This document shows, piece after piece, positions 48,320 to 58,645 of a stretch of 64,000 nt of DNA. The stretch lies in contig JAOAJN010000002.1 in NCBI GenBank assembly GCA_026414165.1, forward strand, positions 97,830 to 161,829, read 5' to 3'. The DNA is from Candidatus Methanomethylicaceae archaeon. GTDB taxonomy: Archaea > Thermoproteota > Methanomethylicia > Methanomethylicales > Methanomethylicaceae. Each line of letters starts with the position of its first letter. The stretch's first letter is position 1. The position numbers were made by a program, and so were the translations under genes. Under the pieces are notes generated by a model. It had not been told where the DNA came from, searched no databases, and saw only the letters and a list, made by a program, of their open reading frames with translations.

Positions 48320-50197
48320 TCATTTTACTTTGTAATCGGTGTCGACGACCTTTTCTCCTCCGGGGGTTTTATCGGGACCTCCTTGGGCAGCACCTTGTTG
48401 GGTCGTGCCTTGCTGGGCCGCCCTCTGAGCTGCTTGCTGCTGGTACACAGTGGCGCCTATCTCTTGCAATGTCCGCGAGAGCTCGTCCATCTTCGCCTTT
48501 ATCTTATCGATCTCTTTTGTGGGCATAACTTCCTTTAGGGCAGCAACTGTCTTGTCGATCCTGTCTTTCTGCTCCTGTGATAGTCTGTCTCCAAGATCCC
48601 TCTTTGTCCTCTCGGCTGTGTAGATCATAGTATCAGCCATATTGAGGGTTTCCGCGAGCTCCTTCTTCTTTCTGTCTTGCTCAGCGAACTGCTCTGCCTC
48701 CTTGATTAGGCGTTCCTTCTCCTCCTTGGATAGTTTTGTGGAAGCAGTAATCGTGATTTTTGCCTCCTTGCCAGTGCCAAGGTCCTTGGCAGATACGTGC
48801 AGGATGCCGTTGGCATCAATATCGAAGGTGACTTCTATCTGCGGCACACCACGCGGTGCAGGAGGGATGCCCTCAAGGTTGAACATTCCCAAGGAGACGT
48901 TGTCTGCAGCCATAGGTCGCTCGCCCTGGAGTATGTGGATCGTCACCGCGGTCTGCATGTCGGTCGCTGTTGTGAATATCTGGCTCCTTCTGCAGGGTAT
49001 AGTCGTATTCCTTTCAATGATCTTTGTGAAGATCCCACCGAGGGTCTCGACGCCTAAAGAGAGCGGTGTGACGTCCAAAAGTAGAATGTCTCGAACCTCT
49101 CCAGTCAGCACGGCTCCTTGGATGGCAGCGCCGATTGCCACAGCTTCCATCGGATCGACACCCCGCTCTACGGGCTTACCCATGAACTTCTCTATCATCC
49201 TCTGGACGAGGGGCATTCTAGTAGTTCCACCGATCAGTATAATTTTATCGATTTGATCCGGTGTGAGCTTCGCGTCCTGGAGGGCCCGCATTATGGTCCT
49301 CTCGGTGCGCCTTACAATAGGCTCAGCGAGTTCCTCTAGCTTCGCCCTGGTTAGGGTCATATGTAGGTGCTTTGGACCCGAAGCGTCGGCGTATATGAAT
49401 GGTAAGTCTATGTCAGTGGTCATCAGTGTAGAGAGCTCGATCTTGGCCCTCTCACAAGCCTCCTTGAGCCTCGCCATGGCAGTCTTGTCTGTTCTAAGGT
49501 CGATGCCTGTCTCCTTCCTGAACTCCTCAATCACGTATTCCATTACCGCCTTGTCTATGTCTGCCCCGCCAGTCTCAGTGTCTCCGCTGGTGGAGAGAAC
49601 CTGAAAGACACCCTTCCCGAAGTCCATGACTGTAACGTCGTGTGTGCCGCCGCCAAAGCTGAAGACCAGGATCTTCATCTCCTTGTCGAGTTTGTCGATT
49701 CCGTATGCAAGACATGCTGCCGTGGGCTCGTTTATGATCCTAAGAACCTCAAAACCAGCTATCTCACCCGCGTCCTTCGTCGCCTGGCGTTGGTTGTCGT
49801 TGAAGTGTGCCGGAACTGTTATCACTGCCTTCTTTATAGGAGTTCCAAGGTAGGTCTCTGCATCCTTCTTTATCTTTTGGAGTATGAAGGCGGAGATCTG
49901 CTGCGGCGTATACTCCTTTCCGAAGATCTTTACCTTGTAGTCAGTGCCCATCTTCCTCTTGATCTCAAAGACTGTCCCTTCGGGGTTCGCCGTAGCCTGG
50001 CGCTTTGCTGGCTCTCCAACGAGTAGTGTGCCGTCCTTGGTAAATGCTACAACCGAAGGAAACATCTTGCCGGCGACGGTTGGACCCTCTGCGCTGGGTA
50101 TCACTATAGCTTTGCCGCCCTCAAAGATGGCGGCTGCGGAATTCGTAGTCCCTAGATCAATACCTAATACTTTTTCTCCGGGTTGGATTTTACTCAT
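48320..50197 (-). CDS. dnaK: Chaperone DnaK (Hsp70)
   Basis: '[13 protein letters not shown]', '[14 protein letters not shown]', '[13 protein letters not shown]', C-terminal Gln/Ala-rich tail. Confidence 0.97.
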   Translation of the reverse strand: MSKIQPGEKVLGIDLGTTNSAAAIFEGGKAIVIPSAEGPTVAGKMFPSVVAFTKDGTLLVGEPAKRQATANPEGTVFEIKRKMGTDYKVKIFGKEYTPQQISAFILQKIKKDAETYLGTPIKKAVITVPAHFNDNQRQATKDAGEIAGFEVLRIINEPTAACLAYGIDKLDKEMKILVFSFGGGTHDVTVMDFGKGVFQVLSTSGDTETGGADIDKAVMEYVIEEFRKETGIDLRTDKTAMARLKEACERAKIELSTLMTTDIDLPFIYADASGPKHLHMTLTRAKLEELAEPIVRRTERTIMRALQDAKLTPDQIDKIILIGGTTRMPLVQRMIEKFMGKPVERGVDPMEAVAIGAAIQGAVLTGEVRDILLLDVTPLSLGVETLGGIFTKIIERNTTIPCRRSQIFTTATDMQTAVTIHILQGERPMAADNVSLGMFNLEGIPPAPRGVPQIEVTFDIDANGILHVSAKDLGTGKEAKITITASTKLSKEEKERLIKEAEQFAEQDRKKKELAETLNMADTMIYTAERTKRDLGDRLSQEQKDRIDKTVAALKEVMPTKEIDKIKAKMDELSRTLQEIGATVYQQQAAQRAAQQGTTQQGAAQGGPDKTPGGEKVVDTDYKVK

Positions 50198-50840
50198 TTG
50201 AGTCGACCTCCTTTTCTATCTCTTTCTCTTTTTCTTTCTCTTTTGAGCCTGACTCTGATTTCTTTGATATTTTTACCACGCTGGGTCTGATTACCCTTCC
50301 ATTCATCATATAACCCTTCCTTACCTCCTCCACAACCAAACCGTCAGAATCTCCATCAACCACACATGCCACTTCGTGAATAGAGGGGTCGAAGGGCTTT
50401 CCCAAACACTCGATCTGAGAGACCCCCTCCCCAGCCAGAACCTTCTTAAGTTTTTTGAGGGTCATCTCCACGCCGTTTATGAGCGACTCTACAGAGCCCA
50501 ATGACCTGGCATTTTTTATTGCCATCTCTAATTCGTCCACAACATCCAAAAGACCAAGAACGACCCTCTCGCTGGACTGGCGCCTGATCTCCTCTATATG
50601 TCGATCTATACGTTTTCTGAAATTTTCGAAATCAGCCTGCATGTACTTCAGGCGATTTAAGTAGTCCTCAGAGCGCTTTTTCTCTTGCTCAAGCGCCGCC
50701 TTAAGAGCTTCAATTTTCTTGTTTTCGTCTTTTTCTTTTGCTCTTTCGCGCTCAACCATAGATTTAGCCTCATTTTCTTTTGCGGTCTTTTGATCAACGG
50801 GTTCCTGCATTGGCGCGTTCTCCAAGAACCACCACCCCAA
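50190..50840 (-). CDS. grpE: Nucleotide exchange factor GrpE
   Basis: '[20 protein letters not shown]', '[14 protein letters not shown]', '[24 protein letters not shown]'. Confidence 0.92.
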   Translation of the reverse strand: MGWWFLENAPMQEPVDQKTAKENEAKSMVERERAKEKDENKKIEALKAALEQEKKRSEDYLNRLKYMQADFENFRKRIDRHIEEIRRQSSERVVLGLLDVVDELEMAIKNARSLGSVESLINGVEMTLKKLKKVLAGEGVSQIECLGKPFDPSIHEVACVVDGDSDGLVVEEVRKGYMMNGRVIRPSVVKISKKSESGSKEKEKEKEIEKEVDSNE

Positions 50841-50972
50841 ACAGAGGTTAAGATTTCGGATTTAATATATTGCACACAAATATATATCTTATTGTCATTA
50901 TAGCCATTACGGTTATCGGCATTAATTCCATGATTGGTGTATTCAAATGATCTTTTTCAGGCAGTTAAGACT

Positions 50973-51353
50973 TCATTCACTGCGCCTGAACTTCTCACTG
51001 AGAGACATTCGCTTTCCATCTTTTAGATAGGTTATGGTCGTCTCGAGCCTGACGCGAAGCCCAAGGTCACAGAAAAGCGTGTAGAGGTCTTCGCCTGAGA
51101 TGGTCTCGTTGAGTTTTCCGCTCCTGTAGAGTTTCGCCAAGTATCGGACAACCTCTCTCGTTGCCTCTGGGTACTGTGACAGGGCAGCATCCAAAACCTC
51201 AGGCCCCCTGTCTGTGAGCTTTGACCTCACAAGTGTAAGGTCGTCCACCTCGGGCTTTGCCTGGGGCTTCTGCTGCAGGGTGGCGTACTTACGCTGAAGT
51301 TCAAGCATCTTCTTGAACTTTATTGCCGCTAGTTCCTTGTCTTCCTCTGACAT
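50973..51353 (-). CDS. Hypothetical protein, weakly PDCD5-like
   Basis: 126 aa, charged helical N-term then compact helical domain; family call is only tentative. Confidence 0.5.
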   Translation of the reverse strand: MSEEDKELAAIKFKKMLELQRKYATLQQKPQAKPEVDDLTLVRSKLTDRGPEVLDAALSQYPEATREVVRYLAKLYRSGKLNETISGEDLYTLFCDLGLRVRLETTITYLKDGKRMSLSEKFRRSE

Positions 51354-51519
51354 GGCAGTGCCCTCAAAAAAATAACAAGAGGAGGGAAATAAGGATAGTG
51401 ATTCTTAGGTAAAAATATAGCAAAAATAATGAAATTTTGAGGGGTGCTGAGGTTTTGGAGATAGGATCGCAAAGTGTACAATTGGGAGCCGAGATCATTA
51501 TAGTCTCGTCTGTTGGGCA

Positions 51520-52197
51520 TTACCAGACGATTATGTAGCTCACGATTTTGTCGTCATAACTGGGAATTACATAACCGTTTTGTGCCGCGTAGGACTCTCC
51601 GATCTTTAGCGTGACTATGTCGTCGTATTGTGGCTCAATAAATATGAGGCCGCGGTTTGTTTTATTGAAGCAGATCACGGCGTGGGCGCTGTCCTTGAAC
51701 TTTATGTATACGAAGCCGCACTTGTATCCCGCTGAGAATGCATTGTTCTTGACGTCGGCTGCGAAGTTGATTCAAGTGTAAGACGGGGTATACGGATTAC
51801 GGTCAGTCTTGTCGTTGGCCAAGAATGAGAGCGCTTCAAGGAAAGTCGGGTCTCTCAGCAGGTATCCTGTGCCAGCGCCGTCTATAACGCCTTTCTGGTA
51901 GCCATCGTTATAGCCTACCTCACAACCAAGCTGGTAGCCAGTCAGGTTTCATTTGGCATATCCGTGCAAGTAACCCAAGCTGTAGCCGCTCTCGTTACCA
52001 AGCCCGTAGCCCAAAGAGTTTCCTTTCATAAATCCAGACTCGAAGCCACTTGAGTTTCCCAGAAGATACCCATCTGAGAACCCGAGGTCGTACCCCTTTT
52101 TTATGCCGCCATTATGACCGTAGATGTATTCTACATAGCCCATAGCAACTAAACCCAAAAATATTATCACTACTGATTCGACTTCTCCCCACTTCAT
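51520..52197 (-). pseudogene. Signal/TM-anchored Gly-zipper repeat protein; reading frame interrupted by two in-frame TGA codons (recoded gene or recent pseudogene)
   Basis: Own translation across TGA at 51949-51951 and 51772-51774: 226 codons from MKWGEVESVV to ...KIVSYIIVW then TAA; conserved-looking sequence continues in the same frame on both sides of each TGA. Confidence 0.75.
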
Positions 52198-52409
52198 AAA
52201 TAACACACAAGAAAATCTACTCGCCAATAGCATAATAGATTTGCCATTTTTGTGGTATGCGGAGTCGTGCCAATAAGCAAAAAATTAGCGGGGGGAGGCA
52301 AATAAATCATAAGTGATCGGCTGGATTTAGAATTTTCCGGAATTTTATCAAAGGGTACTTTATGAGTCTAGATCAGGATCTGAATTAAATTAGAAATAGA
52401 ATACATTAA

Positions 52410-53147
52410 TTGGGAGGTTTCGCAATGCTATATGACCTGGCGCTGGTGCTGGGAGGCGGAAAGTTCGGGAGTATTGCCCTTAAGGCGATGATGGACAAAT
52501 CAAGGCGCGTTATAGTTGTGGATAAGGATCCAAATTGCCATGCTAGCAGGGCTCTACGAATGGTTTGTAGCGACCCTTCCAAGTGCGGGGTTAGTGCAAG
52601 GCTGGTTGTGGACGACGCAGTAGCCTATACAATAAATATTATAATGGGCGGAAACGTTCCCGATATCATTGTTCCCGCGATTCCAGGGAATTCCATGGCT
52701 ATGCTATTCTCGAGATGGCTCTCCAAACTAGGCTTTTTAGTCGAGCCTGACTTTGAGATGCTGAAGAGTGCGTCTGTTGAAATTCCAAAGAAGATCATAC
52801 TCATTAATAACAAAAATGCCGCAACATTGGTCCTCTCATATGCCAAGGATTTCATTTGTAGTCCGTGGTGCGAGGAGCCGGAAGTCTGCCCAGTGACCAA
52901 CGAAAGGATTTTAGATCCTGTGCATTCCATTCTGGCAAAGATGAGTTTTTGCTCCTACAACAAGGTCTTTAGAAGTAAGCTGGTCGACAAAGGCGTCGGA
53001 GTTTTGGACGGAAAGGAGGTTTACAGCGAACTTTTCGGACTGCCAAAGGACCTGGAAAAATATGCGCTTTGTGTGGGAACCGCTTGCAATTGCCATGGAA
53101 TAATAACCTTCTTAAGGGTCTCCAAAAAGTCAAAGGTTGAAATCTAA
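52410..53147 (+). CDS. Hypothetical protein with N-terminal Rossmann-like region and multiple Cys
   Basis: 'LVLGGGKFGSIALKAMMDKSRRVIVVDKDPN'; start likely 52425. Confidence 0.65.
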   Translation: MGGFAMLYDLALVLGGGKFGSIALKAMMDKSRRVIVVDKDPNCHASRALRMVCSDPSKCGVSARLVVDDAVAYTINIIMGGNVPDIIVPAIPGNSMAMLFSRWLSKLGFLVEPDFEMLKSASVEIPKKIILINNKNAATLVLSYAKDFICSPWCEEPEVCPVTNERILDPVHSILAKMSFCSYNKVFRSKLVDKGVGVLDGKEVYSELFGLPKDLEKYALCVGTACNCHGIITFLRVSKKSKVEI

Positions 53148-53265
53148 AAAATCCTATGAGATAACAGCATATTCAAAACAATCACCATATTAAAAGAATT
53201 TTATAGTAAGGAGGACGATGATGATAATATAGCGAATACGTATAATCCAATATTTAATCAAAAGA

Positions 53266-53718
53266 GTGGGGATGCATATGATTTTGATGTTTGACGGGCT
53301 ATGCGAGCCGTATAATCCGGGAGGTATTGCAACCTATGGTTTCGTAGTTTATCAGGATAGTGTAAAATTGTATGAGGAGGGGGGAGTTGTGGGCGCCGGA
53401 ATATTAGGCGACGATGTCTCGAATAACGTAGCCGAATACACCGCTCTGATCAAGGGCATGGAGCACATCATAAAGATGGGCTATAGAGGCCCTTTAATTG
53501 TGAGGGGGGATAGCCGGCTCGTGATAAGGCAGATGCGCGGGGAATACGCTGTTAGGGCGAGGCGCTTAATAAAACTCTACGAAAGGGCAAAAGAGTTGGT
53601 CCAAAGTTTCGAAAGTGTTGTTTTTGAGTGGGTGCCTAGGGAGGAAAATGCCGATGCAGATAGGTTGTGTAGGTACACATATGATAAGTTTGTGAGCAAG
53701 ATGAGGGAGCAGAGGTAG
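53266..53718 (+). CDS. RNase HI-like (RVT_3 type)
   Basis: 'MFDGLCEPYNPGGIATYGFVVYQD', 'NNVAEYTALIKGMEHII', 'VRGDSRLVIRQMRGEY'. Confidence 0.9.
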   Translation: MGMHMILMFDGLCEPYNPGGIATYGFVVYQDSVKLYEEGGVVGAGILGDDVSNNVAEYTALIKGMEHIIKMGYRGPLIVRGDSRLVIRQMRGEYAVRARRLIKLYERAKELVQSFESVVFEWVPREENADADRLCRYTYDKFVSKMREQR

Positions 53719-53931
53719 AAAATGAGGTATAAAAATATAGACATAATGAAAAATACGGCTTGAGATGGAGCAATATATGTGATGTGCTTAAGAGTAGAAA
53801 GGAATGGCATGGGGGGCTCAGGGAAGAGCTGTCACTATACATTGATACGGGTCGAACCTTATACAATTAAAATAAAATTCTTTTTCCCAAAATGGTCACA
53901 AGCGCGAGTTTTTCGAAGTTCCGTTAAAATC

Positions 53932-54606
53932 CTAAGTTTTCTTTAGCACAATTCTTATGTAAGCTCCCTCTTTTTGGACCGTATAAGTCTTGAATAGACT
54001 TCTCTCAAGAGCCCTTCCAATTTTACCTGAGATATACTCATCTGTTTTATACCCTACGTGCATGTATGACCAGATTCTCTCGACGATCCAAAGCGGCAAG
54101 GGGAGGTCCTCCATCATGTCCAATCTCTGAATAGTTTCTTCAATCTCGATTCTTGTCGCATCTTTGCGTCCATCGTATATCCATGCCTCCTTTCCATATT
54201 TTAAAATCCTATATATCTCATTAAATGCCTTGAGAGGATCTTTTAAATGGTGCATTACTCCTGTGCTGACGACCAAGTCCACGGAACAATTCTCAAAGCC
54301 AGTATTGTAGGCGCTTCCAACTTTGAAGTTAACCCTGTTGGCTAGGCCTTCTTTCTCTGCATTCCTTTTTGCTATCCTCACCGCGTCCTCAGAGATGTCG
54401 ATTCCATAAACCCTAACATTGATCGCCTGCTTTGCTATTTCAATTGGCAATCGCCCAGGACCTGTGCCTATGTCGAGAATTGTGCCTGATATTTGTTTAT
54501 CATTAATTTCTTTTGCTATCTGTTTAAACCATTTAACGAAAACTCGATTGACATATCTGTCATAAAGCCTGCTAAAAGGCCATGGTATTTCCTCAGGCAT
54601 ACTCAT
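53932..54606 (-). CDS. Class I SAM-dependent methyltransferase
   Basis: 'ILDIGTGPGRLPIEIAKQ', 'VDLVVSTGVMHHLKDPLKAFNEIYRILK'. Confidence 0.92.
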   Translation of the reverse strand: MSMPEEIPWPFSRLYDRYVNRVFVKWFKQIAKEINDKQISGTILDIGTGPGRLPIEIAKQAINVRVYGIDISEDAVRIAKRNAEKEGLANRVNFKVGSAYNTGFENCSVDLVVSTGVMHHLKDPLKAFNEIYRILKYGKEAWIYDGRKDATRIEIEETIQRLDMMEDLPLPLWIVERIWSYMHVGYKTDEYISGKIGRALERSLFKTYTVQKEGAYIRIVLKKT

Positions 54607-55007
54607 TCCAAAATATCTTTGTACTAAAATGACTTATTGATTTTCATTTTTAATTATTCTTAATACTATTTCTGAGCCTTAAAGTGCGTGAAAACTATTC
54701 TATTCGCATCACAATCACAATTCTTTAACCTCAACTTATCTAAAATTAAATTGACTGGATCAGAGTTAGAGGTCGGAGGTTTGGCAAGGGCAGGATGCGT
54801 GATCTGGAGTCGGTTTGAGGTCGTGGTGGGCAATTGAAAAATCGGCGTGAAGCTTCATTGGTCTGCTAAATTTGGTTGGTCTCAGCTACTCTTATAAATG
54901 ATGCTGATGAAAGCCCCTATTAGCCTATCCTTTTATTTTAGTTCATCGGTAATGCGTTCTACTTTTAGAATGTGTTGTTCAAATCCATAGCATAAAATAA
55001 TCTGGAG

Positions 55008-56825
55008 TTGAGGGTAATTCAGGTAAGTGGTATGAGCACATCAGAGCGCCGCAAGAAGTCTATAATTTTATCCATGTCCTTGATATTCCTAATATTTGCA
55101 GTTTCAGTTTATGCCGCAAATCAACCCTCAAAAACTAGCCTGAGGCGCTTCTCAGGGATGGAAGAGCTGGAATTTTTTCTCAGGGAAAGGGTCCTCGGCT
55201 CAAACATTCTCGTAAAGAATTTCCTAACTTTGGACGTTGAAACCATGGAGGGCGGTGTCAAAAGATCCAATAGTGACGTTTATTCTTCCTTTTCTTATTC
55301 TTCTTCTGATCCTAACTCATACTCCACCACGAACATCCAAGTGGCAGGGGTTGATGAGGCGGACATCGTTAAGAGCGACGGAAGGCACATCTACATATCG
55401 TCTGGAGATACCGTATACATTGTGAGGGCCTATCCGCCCGAAGGTAGCAAGGTTTTATCAAAGATCAAGATCGACGGTGCTTACCAGCCCCAGATCTACA
55501 TCCGCGGGGACAGGCTTGTGGTCATCGGAAGCGCACAGGCAGTAATTTTTGCCAAGGTTTATCCACCACCCGCTCCCACATCGTTTGTTAAGATATGCGA
55601 CATCTCAGACAGGAGTTCGCCAGTACTCGTTAGGGAGTTGAAGATAAATGGGAGCGTTAGCGGATCCAGGATGATAGGCGAGTACGTCTACATTGTGTCT
55701 AACAAATGGCCCTATACCTACGACTATGAAATAAAGGAGATGAGGGTCGAACTCCCCTCATACACCTGCGATAGCTTGTCGAAAGAGGTCCTGCCAGAAG
55801 AGATCTACTATATAGACTCCGAGGAAGGGCAGTATTCATTCATCACGGTGATCTCAATCAACGTGGCGGATGAGAGTGTTCCGCCATCCGACGAGACTTT
55901 CTTAGCCGGAGCCTCTTCCTGCATGTACGTGTCGAGAGATAACATGTACCTAGTAGCGCATCGGTACCGACCCATAGTGATAACATACAACCTGAAGTCG
56001 ATCACCGAGTGGAGAGAGGAGACGATTGTCTACAGGTTGAGTCTGAAAAATGGGAAGATCACGGTTGATGGAAGCGGATCGGTGCCCGGTCATGTCCTCA
56101 ACCAGTACAGCATGGACGAGTATGGTGGCTACTTCAGGATCGCAACCACAAAATGGACGTCTCTGGGCTCGGAGAACGGCATTTATGTCATGAACATGAA
56201 GATGCAGACCGTTGGTTCGGTTGAGAATATTGCGCCCGGAGAGAGAATATACGCGGCAAGGTTTATGGGAGACTGGTGCTACTTGGTGACCTTCAGGCAG
56301 GTCGACCCATTCTTTGTCATCGATCTGAGCGACCCCAATTCACCAACAGTGCTGGGCTACCTGAAGATACCAGGTTACTCCAGCTACCTCCATCCATTTG
56401 ACGAAGACCATATTATAGGTATTGGAAAGGAGGGGAATAATGTTAAACTCTCGCTTTTCGATGTGAGCAACGTCAAGGCGCCGAAGGAAGTGGCGAAGTT
56501 CGGCATGGAATTCCTTTATTCCGACTCCGAGGTGCTCTACGATCCGAAAGCTTTCCTATTCTGCCCTGGGAAGCAACTGCTCTCGATCCCCATTAGTTGG
56601 TCCGAAGGCAAATCGGTACTCAGGTACTTCAGAGGGGCGTGTGTCTTCAACCTCACTGTAGATGGAGGATTTGTTCTTAGGGGGATAATACTGCATCAGA
56701 ACGACCAGGAGGGCGTAAGGAGAATCCTCTACGTAGACGACGTCCTGTACACCTTCTCAAGGAGTCAAGTCTGCATGAGCAACCTTACAACCCTTGACTT
56801 GATCAAGAGCGTAGATCTCAGATAA
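55008..56825 (+). CDS. Secreted beta-propeller domain protein (COG4880-like)
   Basis: Signal TM then 'NIQVAGVDEADIVKSDGRHIYISSGDTVYIVRAYPPEGSKVLSKI', typical of archaeal secreted beta-propeller proteins. Confidence 0.85.
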   Translation: MRVIQVSGMSTSERRKKSIILSMSLIFLIFAVSVYAANQPSKTSLRRFSGMEELEFFLRERVLGSNILVKNFLTLDVETMEGGVKRSNSDVYSSFSYSSSDPNSYSTTNIQVAGVDEADIVKSDGRHIYISSGDTVYIVRAYPPEGSKVLSKIKIDGAYQPQIYIRGDRLVVIGSAQAVIFAKVYPPPAPTSFVKICDISDRSSPVLVRELKINGSVSGSRMIGEYVYIVSNKWPYTYDYEIKEMRVELPSYTCDSLSKEVLPEEIYYIDSEEGQYSFITVISINVADESVPPSDETFLAGASSCMYVSRDNMYLVAHRYRPIVITYNLKSITEWREETIVYRLSLKNGKITVDGSGSVPGHVLNQYSMDEYGGYFRIATTKWTSLGSENGIYVMNMKMQTVGSVENIAPGERIYAARFMGDWCYLVTFRQVDPFFVIDLSDPNSPTVLGYLKIPGYSSYLHPFDEDHIIGIGKEGNNVKLSLFDVSNVKAPKEVAKFGMEFLYSDSEVLYDPKAFLFCPGKQLLSIPISWSEGKSVLRYFRGACVFNLTVDGGFVLRGIILHQNDQEGVRRILYVDDVLYTFSRSQVCMSNLTTLDLIKSVDLR

Positions 56826-57015
56826 TTTTCAGAGCGGTAAAATAAAAAACAGAAAATCTAGAAAATAAAACCAATTAGTTTACACTAAACTATCGAAATT
56901 CTGAAATTTTTCTCAATTTTGGCTTTTTCATATAATATTTCGATTGTTTGTATTTTAATTATTGGTACGAGAGAGAAGATATAGTTGCTAATCTACAAAT
57001 AATAACGGTGAGAGG

Positions 57016-57768
57016 TTGGAGGTAAAGGTTGGCACTTGCGGATGGAGTGTGAGGGGCGGAAGATCTGCATATTACAAGACCTTCTGCTGCATAGAACTAC
57101 AGGACACCTTCTACAGGCTGCCGAAGGTCGAGACCGCGCAGAGGCAGAGGGATGAGGCACCCAACGGGTTCGAGTTCGTGGTCAAGGCATGGCAGGCTTT
57201 GACACACCCATTCACAAGTCCAACTTGGAGGAGGGCGGGGGGGCTGCCCAAGTGGGGCAAGGTTGAGAACTTTGGGTTTCTGAGACCGACCGAGGAGAAC
57301 TTTAGGGCTTGGGCGGAGACACTCAAGGTCTGTGAGGTGCTCAGGGTCAGGTTCGTGGTCGTACAGACGCCGCCAGCCTTCAAACCATCTCCGGAGACCA
57401 TCGAAGGGATGCGGGTGTTTTTCAACTCGGTGGAAAGGCGAGGGATTGGGATAGGGTGGGAGCCTAGAGGCGAGTGGAATCAGAGACCTGATGATGTAAG
57501 GGCTCTCTGTAGGGAGCTATCTTTGATCCACGTGGTCGATCCCTTCAGGAGGATGCCTTTTCTGGAGAGTGATATCTTGTACTTCAGGCTCCACGGGATA
57601 GGCGGCGGAGAGACAAACTACAGCTATACATACACCGACGAGGATCTTAGGAGGTTGTTACAAATTCTAAAGGAGATAAAGGGGGCGGAGAGGGTTTACA
57701 TAATGTTCAACAATCTAAACATGGCTCAGGATGCCCAAAGGTTCCTAAAGATCTTGGGCGGTGGCTAG
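57016..57768 (+). CDS. DUF72 family protein
   Basis: 'KVGTCGWSVRGGRSAYYKTFCCIELQDTFYRLPK', 'EFVVKAWQALTHP', 'YFRLHG', 'YIMFNNLNMAQDAQRF'. Confidence 0.9.
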   Translation: MEVKVGTCGWSVRGGRSAYYKTFCCIELQDTFYRLPKVETAQRQRDEAPNGFEFVVKAWQALTHPFTSPTWRRAGGLPKWGKVENFGFLRPTEENFRAWAETLKVCEVLRVRFVVVQTPPAFKPSPETIEGMRVFFNSVERRGIGIGWEPRGEWNQRPDDVRALCRELSLIHVVDPFRRMPFLESDILYFRLHGIGGGETNYSYTYTDEDLRRLLQILKEIKGAERVYIMFNNLNMAQDAQRFLKILGGG

Positions 57769-57805
57769 CAAGTTATTTATAGAGTTGCAAAAAAATCATG
57801 TTGCT

Positions 57806-58357
57806 ATGAGACCGGCTCTAATTGTAATAGATATGCTGAACGACTTTGTTCATGGGGCTTTAGCCAGCCCTGCGGCTAAAGAGATCGTCCCCAACATCAA
57901 AAAGCTCATAAACAAAGCCAAGAGCCTAAAGATCCCCGTTGTATATGTGTGCGACGCCCACTACCAAGGTATCGATTGGGAGCTGAAGGTTTGGGGCCCA
58001 CATGCCTTGGCAGGGACAAAGGGTGCAGAGATCATTGAGGAGCTGAGACCGGAGCCAGGAGATTTTTTGGTAAGAAAGAGGAGGTACAGCGGCTTCTTCC
58101 AGACCGATCTGGGGATCCTGCTTAGGGAGCTGGGCGCTGACACACTCATACTCACGGGCATAGACACCTCCATATGTGTGAGTCATACAGCCGCAGACGC
58201 ATTCTATAGAGGATATAAACTCGTAGTGCCAAGAGACGCCGTTGCTACTTTCGACCCTAAGGACAACGACTGGGCAGTGAACTACATAAAAAAACTCTAC
58301 GGGGCAGAGATCATTACGACGGAGGAGTTGATCACGAAGCTGGACCGAGGCGATTGA
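57806..58357 (+). CDS. Isochorismatase/nicotinamidase family cysteine hydrolase
   Basis: 'ALIVIDMLNDFVHGAL', 'LTGIDTSICVSHTAADAFYRGY'; internal ATG at 57806 preferred. Confidence 0.9.
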   Translation: MRPALIVIDMLNDFVHGALASPAAKEIVPNIKKLINKAKSLKIPVVYVCDAHYQGIDWELKVWGPHALAGTKGAEIIEELRPEPGDFLVRKRRYSGFFQTDLGILLRELGADTLILTGIDTSICVSHTAADAFYRGYKLVVPRDAVATFDPKDNDWAVNYIKKLYGAEIITTEELITKLDRGD

Positions 58358-58504
58358 CAAGATCGTTAGCCAGGCGAATTCGAGCTTTATAAAAAAGATT
58401 GTTTGTTCATTTTGTTCAAACAAGTTGTTATTAATAAGACTCCCGAAAGGAGAACTTGCGGATTCCTCCTTTTTCCACAACTTTCCTTTTTGCGGATCCG
58501 CAAC

Positions 58505-58532
58505 CCAGACGGGGCTTAAATGCCTCGTCTGG
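58505..58532. repeat. Perfect hairpin (11-bp stem, 6-nt loop)
   Basis: CCAGACGGGGC-ttaaat-GCCTCGTCTGG (one G-U). Confidence 0.85.
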
Positions 58533-58551
58533 AATAATAACAAAGCTAACT

Positions 58552-58576
58552 ACCCCCTCTCCCTATGGGAGGGGGT
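58552..58576. repeat. GC-rich hairpin
   Basis: ACCCCCTCTC-cctat-GGGAGGGGGT (one G-U). Confidence 0.8.
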
Positions 58577-58645
58577 CTCAAGACGGGGGCTCGCGTTTGA
58601 AAGATTCAAAATATTAAAATAAATGCGCATTTAATATCAACCGCA

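Noticed and set aside
48642-49256. 204-aa + strand ORF
   Set aside because: Antisense to dnaK; long opposite-strand ORFs are common here from codon bias.
54660-55000. G-rich intergenic stretch as a possible ncRNA
   Set aside because: No convincing stem structure or recognisable RNA family by eye; would need RNA-seq or comparative data.
57926-58543. 205-aa minus-strand ORF overlapping isochorismatase-like gene
   Set aside because: Antisense to a clearly recognised coding region and running into the hairpin region.
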